The notes: a model not told the origin generated them from the sequence alone. DNA of 64,000 bases from Tenacibaculum caenipelagi (GCF_004363005.1 NZ_SNYH01000001.1:248001-312000); one strand, 5' to 3'; positions 1 to 9,177 are shown, counted from the stretch's first letter. A program made the numbers and translations.

Positions 1-1219
1 ATGCTGATGATAAGAACCAAGCTTCAAACTGACTTGGTGGTAAAAACACACCATTTTTAGTCATTTCCCAAAAGAAAGTAGCATATTTCTTCGTATCTGA
101 AGTTTGTGCATCTTCAAAATTAGTTACTTCTTTATTTGTAAAAAATGGATTAATCATCGAACCAAATCGGTTAACCGTGATTTCTACTCCGTACTTTTTA
201 GCCGATTCTAACAAGAATACCTCAATAATTTGAGCAATCTCATTGAACTTTTCATATGGATTTTGTTTCTTTAATTCTGTTAGAGTAGAAATTCCTGCTG
301 CCATTGCAATTGGGTTACCACTTAACGTTCCCGCTTGGTACATTCCTCCTAACGGAGCCACCATTTCCATAATTTCATTACGAGCTCCATAAGCTCCTAC
401 TGGGAAACCTCCTCCAATAACTTTTCCTAAACAGGTAATATCTGCTTCAACATCAAATAATTCTTGAGCTCCTCCAAATTTAGAACGGAAACCTGTCATT
501 ACCTCATCAACAATCAATAGTGCTCCTTTAGATTGTAAATACACTTTTAATTCTTTTAAGAAATTGTTTTGTGGTGTTACCACTCCCATATTTCCTGCTA
601 CAGGCTCTAAAATTACCCCTGCAATATCATCGTGAGCTTCAAAATGAGCTTTTACACTTTCTAAATCATTGTAGTTTGCAATCAACGTGTTTTTTACAGC
701 TCCTTCTGGTACACCTTTACTCCCTGGTAAACTCAAAGTTGCTAAACCAGAACCCGCAGCTACTAATAAAGCATCTTGATGCCCGTGATAACAACCAGCA
801 AACTTGATGATTTTATCTTTTCCTGTATAAGCTCTCGCCAAACGAATTCCACTTAACACCGCCTCTGTACCAGAATTTACAAAACGTACTTTATCCATTC
901 CTGGAAAAGCATCACAAACAATTTTTGCAAGTTTGATTTCATTCTTAGTTGATGCTCCAAAAGAATATCCATTTTTTAAAGCCTTCGTAATCGCCTTTTG
1001 TACTTTCTTATGACGGTGACCTAAAATCATTGGTCCGTACGACAATACTAAATCGATATATGAATTACCATCAACATCGGTAATTTTACTTCCTTTAGCT
1101 TTTTTTATGAATAAAGGATTCCCTCCTACTGAAGCAAATGCACGTACTGGTGAATTTACCGCTCCTACAAGGTTTACTAATCCTTTGTTGTATAATTCTT
1201 GTGATTTTTTGAATTCCAT
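1..1219 (-). CDS. hemL: Glutamate-1-semialdehyde 2,1-aminomutase, 3' end cut by window start
   Basis: PLP enzyme that converts glutamate-1-semialdehyde to 5-aminolevulinate, last step of the C5 route to heme precursors, cytosolic. The translation begins MEFKKSQELYNKGL and shows family landmarks: VNSGTEA, the cofactor region IVDEVMTGFR, and the PLP lysine in LGKVIGGGFPVGAYG. About 406 codons are present and no stop is reached, so the C-terminal end lies outside the window; the family is about 425-430 residues. The ATG at 1219 directly abuts the stop of the 82-aa gene upstream (0 nt spacing), so it is the last visible gene of the leftward hem operon. Identity is secure; only the C-terminus is unseen. 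Confidence 0.95.
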   Translation of the reverse strand, partial: MEFKKSQELYNKGLVNLVGAVNSPVRAFASVGGNPLFIKKAKGSKITDVDGNSYIDLVLSYGPMILGHRHKKVQKAITKALKNGYSFGASTKNEIKLAKIVCDAFPGMDKVRFVNSGTEAVLSGIRLARAYTGKDKIIKFAGCYHGHQDALLVAAGSGLATLSLPGSKGVPEGAVKNTLIANYNDLESVKAHFEAHDDIAGVILEPVAGNMGVVTPQNNFLKELKVYLQSKGALLIVDEVMTGFRSKFGGAQELFDVEADITCLGKVIGGGFPVGAYGARNEIMEMVAPLGGMYQAGTLSGNPIAMAAGISTLTELKKQNPYEKFNEIAQIIEVFLLESAKKYGVEITVNRFGSMINPFFTNKEVTNFEDAQTSDTKKYATFFWEMTKNGVFLPPSQFEAWFLSSA

Positions 1220-1468
1220 TTATTTTTCATTCATTTTAAGAAAGTCGACGTAATTATCAATTACATCATCACCAACTTTCCAGTTCTTACCTTTATTTTC
1301 TTTCAAGTATATTATACCTGCTAATTCAATTATATTATCAGCTATAGCTTCAAAATCCTCACCTTTTGCAACCCAATGTTCACTTTCTATAGATATTTTA
1401 AACCCTTTATCTAATAGTAGTTTATATATAGGAGCCTCTATATTTCCTGCTATAGCTATTCTTTCCAT
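1220..1468 (-). CDS. Small hypothetical protein inside the hem operon
   Basis: 82 residues, no signal peptide, no cysteine, mixed charge (MERIAIAGNIEAPIYKLLLD start; VGDDVIDNYVDFLK near the end). I do not recognise a family. It sits one base after hemB and its stop touches the hemL ATG, so it must be cotranscribed and probably translationally coupled with heme genes. Related Bacteroidota often carry hemE, hemF or an acetyltransferase near this point, and this protein resembles none of them. Tight spacing and a good start make it a real gene. A role in 5-aminolevulinate or porphyrin synthesis is only inferred from position. Confidence 0.75.
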   Translation of the reverse strand: MERIAIAGNIEAPIYKLLLDKGFKISIESEHWVAKGEDFEAIADNIIELAGIIYLKENKGKNWKVGDDVIDNYVDFLKMNEK

Positions 1469-1469
1469 T

Positions 1470-2432
1470 TTATCTCATTAAAACTCTTGCCGCTTCTTTA
1501 GCAAAGTAGGTAATGATAATATCTGCTCCTGCTCTTTTCATTGATAATAAGCTTTCCATCATTACTTTTTCACCATCAATCCAACCTTTTTCAGCGGCTG
1601 CTTTTATCATTGAGTATTCTCCACTTACATTATAGCAAGCAATTGGCCTATCAAAATTATTTTTTAAATCTCTAATGATATCTAAATACGACAAAGCTGG
1701 TTTTACCATTAAAATATCTGCTCCTTCTTCATCATCAAAAGTTGCTTCACGCAATCCTTCATCTCTATTAGAAGGATCCATTTGGTAGGTTCTTCTATCA
1801 CCAAATGATGGTGCTGAATCTACCGCCTCTCTGAAAGGTCCGTAAAATCCTGAAGCATATTTTACAGAATATCCCATAATTGGTAAGTTCGCAAAATCAG
1901 TATTATCTAACGCTTCGCGCATCATAGCAATAGCACCGTCCATCATTCCTGATGGGGCTACCATATCAGCTCCTGCTTTCGCATGTGATACTGTTTGCTT
2001 CGCTAAATTTACTAAAGTAGCATCGTTATCTACATCATTATCATGTATTACTCCGCAGTGGCCATGTGACGTGTATTCACAAAAACATACATCTGTAATT
2101 ACATATAAACTCGGGTAATTCTTTTTTATGAATCGGATAGCTTGTTGCATGATTCCGTTGTCATTCCAAGTTTCGGTACCTTCATCATCTTTTTTAGATG
2201 GAATACCAAATAATAAAACTGCTGGAATTTTTAGCGCTACAACTTCGTTTAACTCTTTAGAAATTGTATCTAACGAATAACGATTGATTCCTGGCATTGA
2301 AGGGATTTCAGTTTCAATACCTGTTCCTTCTTCAATAAATAATGGATATATAAAATCATCTACCGATAGTTTGTTTTCTCTTACTAATCGACGGATATTT
2401 TCTGTTTTTCTTAATCTGCGTGTTCTAAACAT
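1470..2432 (-). CDS. hemB: Porphobilinogen synthase (delta-aminolevulinate dehydratase)
   Basis: Condenses two 5-aminolevulinate molecules to porphobilinogen, cytosolic. The 320-residue length is typical. The two Schiff-base lysine regions are visible ([15 protein letters not shown] and [12 protein letters not shown]), as is the cysteine-rich metal site [13 protein letters not shown], pointing to the zinc-type enzyme. The N-terminus [17 protein letters not shown] is characteristic. It starts 3 nt after the hemCD stop and is followed after 1 nt by the 82-aa gene, so it is central in the operon. Confidence 0.97.
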   Translation of the reverse strand: MFRTRRLRKTENIRRLVRENKLSVDDFIYPLFIEEGTGIETEIPSMPGINRYSLDTISKELNEVVALKIPAVLLFGIPSKKDDEGTETWNDNGIMQQAIRFIKKNYPSLYVITDVCFCEYTSHGHCGVIHDNDVDNDATLVNLAKQTVSHAKAGADMVAPSGMMDGAIAMMREALDNTDFANLPIMGYSVKYASGFYGPFREAVDSAPSFGDRRTYQMDPSNRDEGLREATFDDEEGADILMVKPALSYLDIIRDLKNNFDRPIACYNVSGEYSMIKAAAEKGWIDGEKVMMESLLSMKRAGADIIITYFAKEAARVLMR

Positions 2433-2435
2433 AGT

Positions 2436-4022
2436 TTATTCTTTTACAAAGTGTAGATTCACTAACTCTATAACACTCTCTACTGTTGGTAACTTTGCTA
2501 TTTGCACTTCTTTAAAATGCTTTTTAGCTTCATTCGCTGTACTATCACCTATACAAAAAGCTATTTTATCTGCTGTATTTTTTTGCATGTAGCTTTCAAC
2601 TGTTGATGGACTGTAAAACAATACTCCGTTTACTTTTTCATCAACTTTTGCTGGACTGTACATAGTTTTATAAGCTTCTACTTCATTTACGGTAATTCCG
2701 TTTGCTTTTAAAATCATTGGAAGTGTATCTAAACGCAAATCACTACAGAAATAAGTAACTTCTTGTTCTTTCAATTCTTTTGATAAATATTCAGATAGCT
2801 TTTTAGCATTATTTTCAGAATGTGTTACTTTTCCTATACGTTGTTCGATTAACTTTTTAGTTCTTCGACCTACACAGTAAATATTTTTAAATTGTAATTC
2901 ATCTGAAGTAAATGAGTTTAGAATTGCTTCTACCCCATTTTTACTAGTAATGATTACATTTTCTATTTCTTCTTTAATTACTTTAGGAGCAATTCTGTTA
3001 AAACGAATTTTGATAAAATCGCTATCTTCCACACTCATGTGGGTTGGCAATAATTTCTTTTGTGTTTCAGATAATTTTTTGGTTGAATAAATAGCAAATT
3101 GTTTTTCTATGCCTTCATCCTCCATCATTAGTAGCTTCCCTCCTTTATCTATCACATAGTTTGCACAATCTTTTGCTACAAACTTATGTTTACCTACTTT
3201 AACTTTTTTACTAACTTCAATCTTCTTCTTACCATCTCTACTTAGTAAAATTCCTTTAAAGTTAATTTCTTCTTCCTTTTCATTTATAAAAGCTAAAGCT
3301 CCAATTGGTGCTGTACAACCTCCTTCTAAACGGTTTAAAAACTCACGCTCTATCCCTGTACAGATCTCTGTGTCTTTGTCATTTAACTCTGCACAAATCT
3401 CTTTGATTTCTTCATCCTTATCTAAAGCAGTAATCATAATAGCTCCTTGTGCCGGTGCAGGAATCATCCATGTTAAGTTCACTGCTCCTTTTGGTCGTAA
3501 ACCTACACGTTCTAAACCAGCTGCCGCAAAAATAGCTCCGTTCCAATCATTATCTTCTAACTTTTGTAAACGCGTATTAACGTTACCACGTAAACCTTCT
3601 ACTTTATGTGTTGGATAACGGTTTAACCACTGAGCTTTTCTTCGTAAACTACCAGTAGCAATAACTCCACTAGGTTGCGACATAAACTCTTCGTTGTCTT
3701 TTAACAACAAAATATCGTTGTAATTAGCACGCTTTAAAACCGCCGCTTGTATAATACCTTCCGGTAATACTGTAGGAACATCTTTCATAGAATGTACCGC
3801 AATATCGATATCGTCATTCAACATGGCAATGTCTAAATTTTTGGTAAAAATCCCAGTGATTCCTAATTCGTAAAGGGGTTTATCTAAAACTAAATCACCC
3901 GTTGCTTTAACGGGGATTAATTGAGTTTGATGACCTAATTCTTCTAAAAGTTTTTGAACTTTTTTTGCTTGCCACATAGCCAATTGGCTATCGCGTGTAC
4001 CTATTCTAATTATCTTCTGCAT
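2436..4022 (-). CDS. hemC: Hydroxymethylbilane synthase fused to uroporphyrinogen-III synthase
   Basis: A 528-residue fusion. Residues 1 to about 285 are HemC: RIGTRDSQLAMWQA, the arginine-rich SLRRKAQWL, and the dipyrromethane-binding cysteine C236 in GGCTAPIGA. Residues from about 290 to the end match the poorly conserved HemD fold (VIITSKNGVEAILN, YCVGRRTKKLI, FYSPSTVESYM, CIGDSTANEAKK). The protein thus performs two consecutive steps, porphobilinogen to uroporphyrinogen III, so the unstable hydroxymethylbilane need not diffuse between enzymes. Stand-alone HemC is about 310 residues. The start overlaps the hemA end by 17 nt, indicating translational coupling. The fusion is known in flavobacteria. 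Confidence 0.95.
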   Translation of the reverse strand: MQKIIRIGTRDSQLAMWQAKKVQKLLEELGHQTQLIPVKATGDLVLDKPLYELGITGIFTKNLDIAMLNDDIDIAVHSMKDVPTVLPEGIIQAAVLKRANYNDILLLKDNEEFMSQPSGVIATGSLRRKAQWLNRYPTHKVEGLRGNVNTRLQKLEDNDWNGAIFAAAGLERVGLRPKGAVNLTWMIPAPAQGAIMITALDKDEEIKEICAELNDKDTEICTGIEREFLNRLEGGCTAPIGALAFINEKEEEINFKGILLSRDGKKKIEVSKKVKVGKHKFVAKDCANYVIDKGGKLLMMEDEGIEKQFAIYSTKKLSETQKKLLPTHMSVEDSDFIKIRFNRIAPKVIKEEIENVIITSKNGVEAILNSFTSDELQFKNIYCVGRRTKKLIEQRIGKVTHSENNAKKLSEYLSKELKEQEVTYFCSDLRLDTLPMILKANGITVNEVEAYKTMYSPAKVDEKVNGVLFYSPSTVESYMQKNTADKIAFCIGDSTANEAKKHFKEVQIAKLPTVESVIELVNLHFVKE

Positions 4023-5277
4023 GTATAGTATCTAAATTTGCACCAAACACTTTAGCCATTACTTCAATACTTGTATTTACTGAAGTTTCTTCGTCTTTTA
4101 AGTGTTTTACAAATTGTGTAGTTATTTTTTGTATAAATCTTGATGTTAATATTTCTGCTTGTTCTTCATCAAAATTTTTGATTTTTTTCTTGTGAAAAGC
4201 TATTTCATCTTGCTGAATCATTTGTAACGATTCTTTTAACGCTGTGATAGCTGGTGTAAACCTTCTATGATTTAACCATTCTTGAAACTCTTGATTATGA
4301 GTATTAATAATAGCTTCTGCAATTGGTACTTCTTGTTGACGTATCGCTAAAGTTTCGTCTGTGATTTTAGATAAATCATCAACATTTATTATTGTTATAT
4401 TTTCTAACTCTGCAACTTCTTTAGCTACATTTGCTGGCATTGATAAATCTAAAATTAACAAGTCCTTATCTGTTGGAACATGTTCTTTGGTAATAGTTGG
4501 AAAACTAGCTCCTGTAGATACTACTAACACATCTGTATTGTTTACCTCAGCAGGTAAGTCATGATACTTAGCGTTTCTAATTAACGGGTGTTCTTTTACA
4601 AATTCAGAAACTTTTTCTTCTGTTCTATTAATTAAGCTAACCGATTTATTTTGCGTGTACTCTGCTAAATTTTTACAAGTGTGTTTTCCCATTTTACCCA
4701 ATCCGAAAACTAAAATATTTTTCGAATTATAATCTGGTAAATTATTGATGATATACTGCACAGCTGCGTATGATACCGAAGTAGTTCCCGAACTTAGCTT
4801 TGTTTCATTTTTTACACGTTTGCTTGCTTGCATTACGTGATTTAATAAACGTTCAAAATACGCGTTGGTAGTTCCTTCTTTTTTTGCCTGCTTAAATGCT
4901 TGACGCAATTGCCCTACTATTTCGTAATCTCCTAAAATTTGACTATCCAGTCCTGTACCCATTCTGAATAAATGATTGATAGCCTCTTTATTTTTATATA
5001 CGTTAGAGACATTTGCAAATTCTTCAACAGAACCGTTTGAATATTTACACAACATGCTTATCAATTGAAAAGGATGCTCTGCAAAACCACATATTTCTGT
5101 TCTATTACAGGTAGATAATACAAAAATACCATCTACTCCTTTTTGCTTCGCTTCTTTTAAAAGTGCTATCTGATTCTCTTTAGATATACTAAATTTTCCT
5201 CTAGTCGTAGCATCAGCTTTTTTATAACTAACGCCTATGTTGTATAAATTACTATGATGTTTGTTATCTACTGTCAT
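4006..5277 (-). CDS. hemA: Glutamyl-tRNA reductase
   Basis: Reduces glutamyl-tRNA(Glu) to glutamate-1-semialdehyde with NADPH, the committed step of C5 heme synthesis. The catalytic cysteine is in VLSTCNRTEICG (C57 from this start), with the DSQILGDYEIVGQ loop and the NADPH fold VFGLGKMGKHTCK. I start at the ATG at 5277 (423 aa). A reading frame can be extended 9 codons to a TTG at 5304, but that TTG lies inside a good -7 promoter box (TATTTTTG on the minus strand, 5302-5309), so it cannot be in the mRNA. First gene of the operon hemA, hemCD, hemB, unknown, hemL; divergent from an AraC-type regulator. Confidence 0.95.
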   Translation of the reverse strand: MTVDNKHHSNLYNIGVSYKKADATTRGKFSISKENQIALLKEAKQKGVDGIFVLSTCNRTEICGFAEHPFQLISMLCKYSNGSVEEFANVSNVYKNKEAINHLFRMGTGLDSQILGDYEIVGQLRQAFKQAKKEGTTNAYFERLLNHVMQASKRVKNETKLSSGTTSVSYAAVQYIINNLPDYNSKNILVFGLGKMGKHTCKNLAEYTQNKSVSLINRTEEKVSEFVKEHPLIRNAKYHDLPAEVNNTDVLVVSTGASFPTITKEHVPTDKDLLILDLSMPANVAKEVAELENITIINVDDLSKITDETLAIRQQEVPIAEAIINTHNQEFQEWLNHRRFTPAITALKESLQMIQQDEIAFHKKKIKNFDEEQAEILTSRFIQKITTQFVKHLKDEETSVNTSIEVMAKVFGANLDTIHAEDN

Positions 5278-5301
5278 TGAGTCTTCTTCAAAAAAGTCGG
5301 T

Positions 5302-5309
5302 CAAAAATA
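5302..5309 (-). promoter_or_regulatory. -7 box of the hemA operon promoter
   Basis: TATTTTTG on the minus strand matches the Bacteroidota -7 consensus TAnnTTTG. Transcription should start about 5 nt downstream, giving a leader of about 20 nt before the hemA ATG at 5277. No clear TTG -33 element is seen at the usual distance. Confidence 0.55.
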
Positions 5310-5404
5310 TAAATATTGAATAAAAAAAAGTATCGCTAAAAGAACTTTTAATGTCGCTATTTGTTTTTTCGCTTAAAAACAGCTAAAAAACTTACTCAAA
5401 AGTG

Positions 5405-5412
5405 TATTTTTG
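5405..5412 (+). promoter_or_regulatory. -7 box for the AraC-type regulator gene
   Basis: TATTTTTG matches TAnnTTTG. The inferred start near 5416 gives a leader of about 70 nt containing the 17-bp palindrome at 5443-5459. No TTG at the expected -33 distance was found, so the call rests on the -7 box alone. Confidence 0.4.
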
Positions 5413-5442
5413 CAGTGAAATAGGCTATTAAGGATATTTTAC

Positions 5443-5459
5443 TTTAGAATCATTCTAAA
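5443..5459. promoter_or_regulatory. Fur/PerR-like palindromic operator
   Basis: TTTAGAATCATTCTAAA is a perfect inverted repeat with one central base. Its core TTAGAAT-C-ATTCTAA has the 7-1-7 layout of Fur-family operators and differs from the PerR box TTATAATnATTATAA by one base per half-site. It lies between the divergent hemA and AraC-regulator promoters, within the predicted regulator leader. A related, less perfect copy sits in the heme-uptake control region at 47046-47070. Confidence 0.55.
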
Positions 5460-5488
5460 TAAAAGTTCTTTTTAAAAATATTGAATCC

Positions 5489-6373
5489 ATGTCAAAAAAT
5501 ATCGCAGAAAGTACATTTAGAGAAGTTCTATTAGAACAAGGTTTTTTTGTATTAAAATTTCAAAACAACTCTGACGAAACTGAATTTTTCAAGAGAGACA
5601 TAGGCAACTCTTACATACAACTACATTACTGTGTTAAAGGTAATTGTAAATTTCATTTCAACAATAACACCTACACTTTTAATGTATTAGACAAGCATTC
5701 TATTTTCTTATATAACCCACAACAAAACTTACCTATTAACTTAGAGATACTACCAAAAACCTCATTGGTTTCAGTATTAATCTCTATTGAAAAGTTTCAT
5801 GCTCTATTTTCTAAAGAGGCTAGCTATATTCCTTTTTTAAGTGAAGACAATAAAAACAAAAAGTATTATGATAATGCTGAAATAAACCCAAATGTATTAA
5901 TGGTACTTCAGCAAATACTTACAGCACAAAGCCAAAGCTCTATGCGTGATTTATACGTTAAAGGAAAAACATACGAACTACTAAGCTTGCATTTTGATAG
6001 TGGTGAAAATACCACCGAAGAATATTGTCCATTTTTAGTAGATGATCGAGAAGTTTTAAAAATTAGAAAAGCAAAAGACATTATTATTTCAAGAATGAGT
6101 GAACCTCCTAGTTTACAAGACTTATCCAATGAAGTAGGCTTAAACCTCAAAAAATTAAAGGAAGGTTTCAAACAAATTTATGGAGACACTGTGTATAGTT
6201 TTTTATTTGACTACAAAATGGATTACGCACGAAAGTTACTAGAAAGCAATCAATACAATGTAAATGAAGTTGGGTTACAAGTTGGCTATAGTACCTCTAG
6301 TCACTTTATCGCTGCCTTTAAAAAGAAATTTGGTACTACCCCAAAACAATATGTAATGAGCTTACAACAATAG
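5489..6373 (+). CDS. AraC-family transcriptional regulator
   Basis: 294 residues. The N-terminal 180 residues look like a cupin-type sensor (LHYCVKGNCKFHFNNNTYTFN) and the last 95 form the double helix-turn-helix: SLQDLSNEVGLNLKKLKEGFK and VNEVGLQVGYSTSSHFIAAFKKKFGTTPKQY, the second being the typical AraC signature. It is divergent from the hemA operon and upstream of a SpoU methylase, hemH and hemJ. The position suggests control of heme synthesis, which is inference; the ligand is unknown. A Fur/PerR-like palindrome lies in its probable 5' leader. Confidence 0.9.
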   Translation: MSKNIAESTFREVLLEQGFFVLKFQNNSDETEFFKRDIGNSYIQLHYCVKGNCKFHFNNNTYTFNVLDKHSIFLYNPQQNLPINLEILPKTSLVSVLISIEKFHALFSKEASYIPFLSEDNKNKKYYDNAEINPNVLMVLQQILTAQSQSSMRDLYVKGKTYELLSLHFDSGENTTEEYCPFLVDDREVLKIRKAKDIIISRMSEPPSLQDLSNEVGLNLKKLKEGFKQIYGDTVYSFLFDYKMDYARKLLESNQYNVNEVGLQVGYSTSSHFIAAFKKKFGTTPKQYVMSLQQ

Positions 6374-6410
6374 ATTTCGTTCATAACCAATACCCAGAAA
6401 TTTAAGTCCA

Positions 6411-6944
6411 ATGAAACAACTAACTCATTACGATATAGAAAACAACCAGCAAGAATTCCCTATAACTATTGTCTGCGATGCTATTCGTACTCCAGAAAAT
6501 ATAGGAATGTGCTTTCGTATTTCGGAAAGTTTTGGAGTATCAAAAATATATTTACACGAAAGTTCTCCTTCTGTAGAAAATAGAATTGTAAAGAAAACTG
6601 CACGCAACACTATTCAGCAAATACCTTACGAAAACTATAGTAATTTCGAGCAATTGATTCTTCAATTAAAACAAGAAGGAAATACCGTTATTGGAATTGA
6701 AATTACCGATGAAAGTATCAATATTAACGATTATGATTTTACACCTCATGCGAAAATTGTTTTACTTTTGGGTAGCGAAAGAAACGGTATAGAAAATGTT
6801 AATTTGGTAGACGCAACAGTAGCTATACCTATGTACGGGCGTAACTCTAGCATGAATGTAATTCATAGTTTAGCTATTGCGCTGTACGAAACAACAAACC
6901 AATTAAATAAAAAAGATTCTGAAATAAATTCAGCCAAAATATGA
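6411..6944 (+). CDS. SpoU/TrmH-family RNA 2'-O-methyltransferase
   Basis: 177 residues with the three SPOUT motifs: RTPENIGMCFRISESFGV (motif 1), KIVLLLGSERNGI (motif 2) and IPMYGRNSSMNVIHSLAIALYE (motif 3, knot and SAM site). It should transfer a methyl group from SAM to a ribose 2'-OH in tRNA or rRNA; the exact target cannot be read from sequence. Its last 4 nt (ATGA) overlap the hemH start, so the two are cotranscribed, though a link between RNA methylation and heme is not known. Confidence 0.92.
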   Translation: MKQLTHYDIENNQQEFPITIVCDAIRTPENIGMCFRISESFGVSKIYLHESSPSVENRIVKKTARNTIQQIPYENYSNFEQLILQLKQEGNTVIGIEITDESININDYDFTPHAKIVLLLGSERNGIENVNLVDATVAIPMYGRNSSMNVIHSLAIALYETTNQLNKKDSEINSAKI

Positions 6945-7978
6945 AAGGAGTTTTATTAGTAAACCTTGGATCACCTAAAAGCACCAATCCTAAAGATGTA
7001 AAAAAATACCTTGATGAATTTTTAATGGATGAGCGAGTTATTGATGTTCCTTATTGGTTGAGAACATTTATTGTAAAGGGAATTATATTAAATACTCGCC
7101 CTAAGAAATCGGCAGAGGCATATCAAAAAATCTGGTGGAAAGAAGGTTCTCCTTTGATTGTATTATCTGAACGTTTACAAACAAAAGTGCAAGCAAAAAC
7201 AGAACTACCTGTTGCTTTAGCAATGCGCTACGGAAATCCATCGATAAAAAGTGGATTGCAAGAACTACACGACAAAGGTGTAACAGAAGTATTATTAATT
7301 CCGTTATATCCTCAATTTGCAATGGCTACTACCGAAACTATTTTAGTTTTAGCTGAAGAATTGAGAAAGGAATTCTTTCCTACTATGAAAATTACGGATG
7401 TACCTGCTTTTTACAATAAACCTGAGTACATCAAAGCATTATCTAGCAGTATTCAAGATTATTTAGCTGATAAAGACTACGACCATATCTTATTCTCTTA
7501 TCACGGGGTACCAGAGCGTCATATTAGAAAATCTGATATTACAAAATCACATTGTAACCCTGAAGCTGGGAACTTATCTTGCTGTAACACTTCTTCTGAA
7601 GCACATAAGTTTTGTTACCGTCACCAATGTTATCAAACTACCAAAAATGTAATTTCTGAATTAGGGTTAGATGAAAGCAAAGTTTCAACCTCGTTTCAGT
7701 CACGTTTAGGTGTTGATCCTTGGCTACAACCCTATACCGACAGAACGATTGTAAATAAGGCTGAAAAAGATGGTATTAAAAAACTAGCCATTGTTACTCC
7801 TGCCTTTGTTTCTGACTGTTTAGAAACTCTGGAAGAAATAGCAATGGAAGGTAAACATGAGTTTTTAGAAGCTGGTGGAGAAGAATTCCACACTGTTCCT
7901 TGTATTAATGACAATGATGAATGGGTAAATGTATTAGCTGGATGGATTAAAGAGTTTCAGTTAACAGCAAACAATTAA
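6941..7978 (+). CDS. hemH: Ferrochelatase
   Basis: Inserts Fe2+ into protoporphyrin IX to make heme, at the inner membrane face. 345 residues with MKGVLLVNLGSPKS at the start, the active-site histidine in FSYHGVPERHI, and the metal-site region FVSDCLETLEEI. The cysteine-rich insert from about residue 208 to 227 (C, CC, C and C around NPEAGNLS and HKF) occurs in many bacterial homologs. The start overlaps the SpoU gene by 4 nt. Followed after 137 nt by hemJ. Confidence 0.96.
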   Translation: MKGVLLVNLGSPKSTNPKDVKKYLDEFLMDERVIDVPYWLRTFIVKGIILNTRPKKSAEAYQKIWWKEGSPLIVLSERLQTKVQAKTELPVALAMRYGNPSIKSGLQELHDKGVTEVLLIPLYPQFAMATTETILVLAEELRKEFFPTMKITDVPAFYNKPEYIKALSSSIQDYLADKDYDHILFSYHGVPERHIRKSDITKSHCNPEAGNLSCCNTSSEAHKFCYRHQCYQTTKNVISELGLDESKVSTSFQSRLGVDPWLQPYTDRTIVNKAEKDGIKKLAIVTPAFVSDCLETLEEIAMEGKHEFLEAGGEEFHTVPCINDNDEWVNVLAGWIKEFQLTANN

Positions 7979-7980
7979 CA

Positions 7981-8051
7981 GATTGCCACGCTCTGCTCGC
8001 AATGACCATAAAAACTGTCATTATGAGAAGTGATAACGACGTAATAATCTC
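7981..8051. repeat. Degenerate palindromic intergenic repeat
   Basis: 7981-8006 reads GATTGCCACG...CTCGCAATGAC and 8017-8051 carries a mutated inverted copy beginning GTCATTATGAGAAG and ending TAATAATCTC. This is the pattern of the GTCATTGCGAG...GCAATCTC family of dispersed intergenic palindromes. It lies between hemH and hemJ. A second, better preserved relative is at 49726-49800. Confidence 0.6.
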
Positions 8052-8115
8052 ATTTAGATTAGCAGTTAGCAAAATTAAAAACTTGTAACTTTACAACTTT
8101 CAAACACTAAAACTC

Positions 8116-8706
8116 ATGGATTTTTTATACGTAAAAGCATTACATATCATATTTGTAGTAACCTGGTTTGCTGGTTTGTTCTACATGGTTCGTTTATTCA
8201 TTTACCATGCAGAAGCTGATAAAAAAGAACAACCTGCTAAAGATATTTTACAAACCCAATACAAATTAATGGAAAAACGTTTGTGGTATATCATTACATG
8301 GCCATCAGCAATATTAGCTAGTTTTTTTGCTTTTTGGATGCTGTATAAAAATCCTGTGTATTTAGAAATGCCTTGGATGCATGTAAAATTAGCCTTCGTA
8401 TTGGCTTTATACTTTTATCATGGAGCTTGTCATTCAATCTACAAACAACTACAGCGAAATGAAATAAAGTATTCTGCATTAAAACTACGTTTATGGAATG
8501 AAGTAGCTACCATTTTATTATTCGCTATTGTATTTTTAGTGGTTTTAAAAAATGCTATTAACTGGATTTGGGGTGTTATAGGAATTCTGTTAGTTTCTAT
8601 TTTACTAATGCTTGCAGTAAAAATGTACAAAAGAATTAGAGCTAAAAAATCGTGGGACAAATATGAGCAAGAGTTGATTGACGAGGATGAAATGGATGGT
8701 AATTAA
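8116..8706 (+). CDS. hemJ: Protoporphyrinogen IX oxidase HemJ
   Basis: 196 residues, four to five membrane helices. The N-terminus MDFLYVKALHIIFVVTWFAG with conserved H10, the LFYMVRLFIYHAEA segment and the WPSA motif are typical of HemJ, the oxygen-independent-type protoporphyrinogen oxidase that replaces HemG/HemY. It feeds hemH directly. The C-terminal 30 residues are charged (KRIRAKKSWDKYEQELIDED), longer than in proteobacterial HemJ, as seen in flavobacteria. Some databases use the label CopD-family membrane protein. Confidence 0.9.
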   Translation: MDFLYVKALHIIFVVTWFAGLFYMVRLFIYHAEADKKEQPAKDILQTQYKLMEKRLWYIITWPSAILASFFAFWMLYKNPVYLEMPWMHVKLAFVLALYFYHGACHSIYKQLQRNEIKYSALKLRLWNEVATILLFAIVFLVVLKNAINWIWGVIGILLVSILLMLAVKMYKRIRAKKSWDKYEQELIDEDEMDGN

Positions 8707-8777
8707 TTTCTTTTTCTAACGAATTACTTTACTACTTTCGTCGCAAATTATAATCTCATATTAAATTACATTAAACT

Positions 8778-9158
8778 ATGAAAAAAAATTTGATCTTAAC
8801 AATTGCTATGTTTAGTTTGTTTTCTTGTTCTTCTGATGATGAAAATAATACAGACCCTATAGTTGGTACTTGGTATTTATTTTCTGAGAATAATGAAGAA
8901 GTAAGTACTTGTGGACAGAAAAACACAATGACTTTTAATGAAAATGGAACTTACTCTGAAACTTATTATTACACTGACGAAAGTGATAATTGTGTTTCTG
9001 GTGGTGGAGATGAGGGTAACTGGAGTAATAAAGGTAAAGAAAACTACGGACTTATCCCTTCTCTTGAAAATACTGAGGGTACTACTAAAATAGTTTTTTC
9101 TGACAACAATAATACTTTTACTATTATTGAAGACAACATAGTATACAAAAGAAAGTAA
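8778..9158 (+). CDS. Lipocalin-like lipoprotein, copy 1
   Basis: 126 residues. The signal peptide ends in a lipobox, MFSLFSCSSDDENN, so the cysteine near residue 17 is lipidated. The remainder is a short beta-barrel-like domain (IVGTWYLFSENN, MTFNENGTYSETYYY, GNWSNKGKENYGL) resembling the lipocalin-like domains common in flavobacterial lipoproteins. It is a tandem paralog of the next gene. Its upstream TACTTTCG sits where a -7 box would be and is repeated before the second copy. Function unknown. Confidence 0.8.
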   Translation: MKKNLILTIAMFSLFSCSSDDENNTDPIVGTWYLFSENNEEVSTCGQKNTMTFNENGTYSETYYYTDESDNCVSGGGDEGNWSNKGKENYGLIPSLENTEGTTKIVFSDNNNTFTIIEDNIVYKRK

Positions 9159-9177
9159 TTAATATTTTTTTTTACCT

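Noticed and set aside
571..807. 78-aa ORF on the plus strand
   Set aside because: Lies antisense inside hemL, low-complexity Leu-rich, no promoter; a shadow.
5278..5304. Nine-codon N-terminal extension of hemA from TTG
   Set aside because: The TTG is part of the -7 promoter box.
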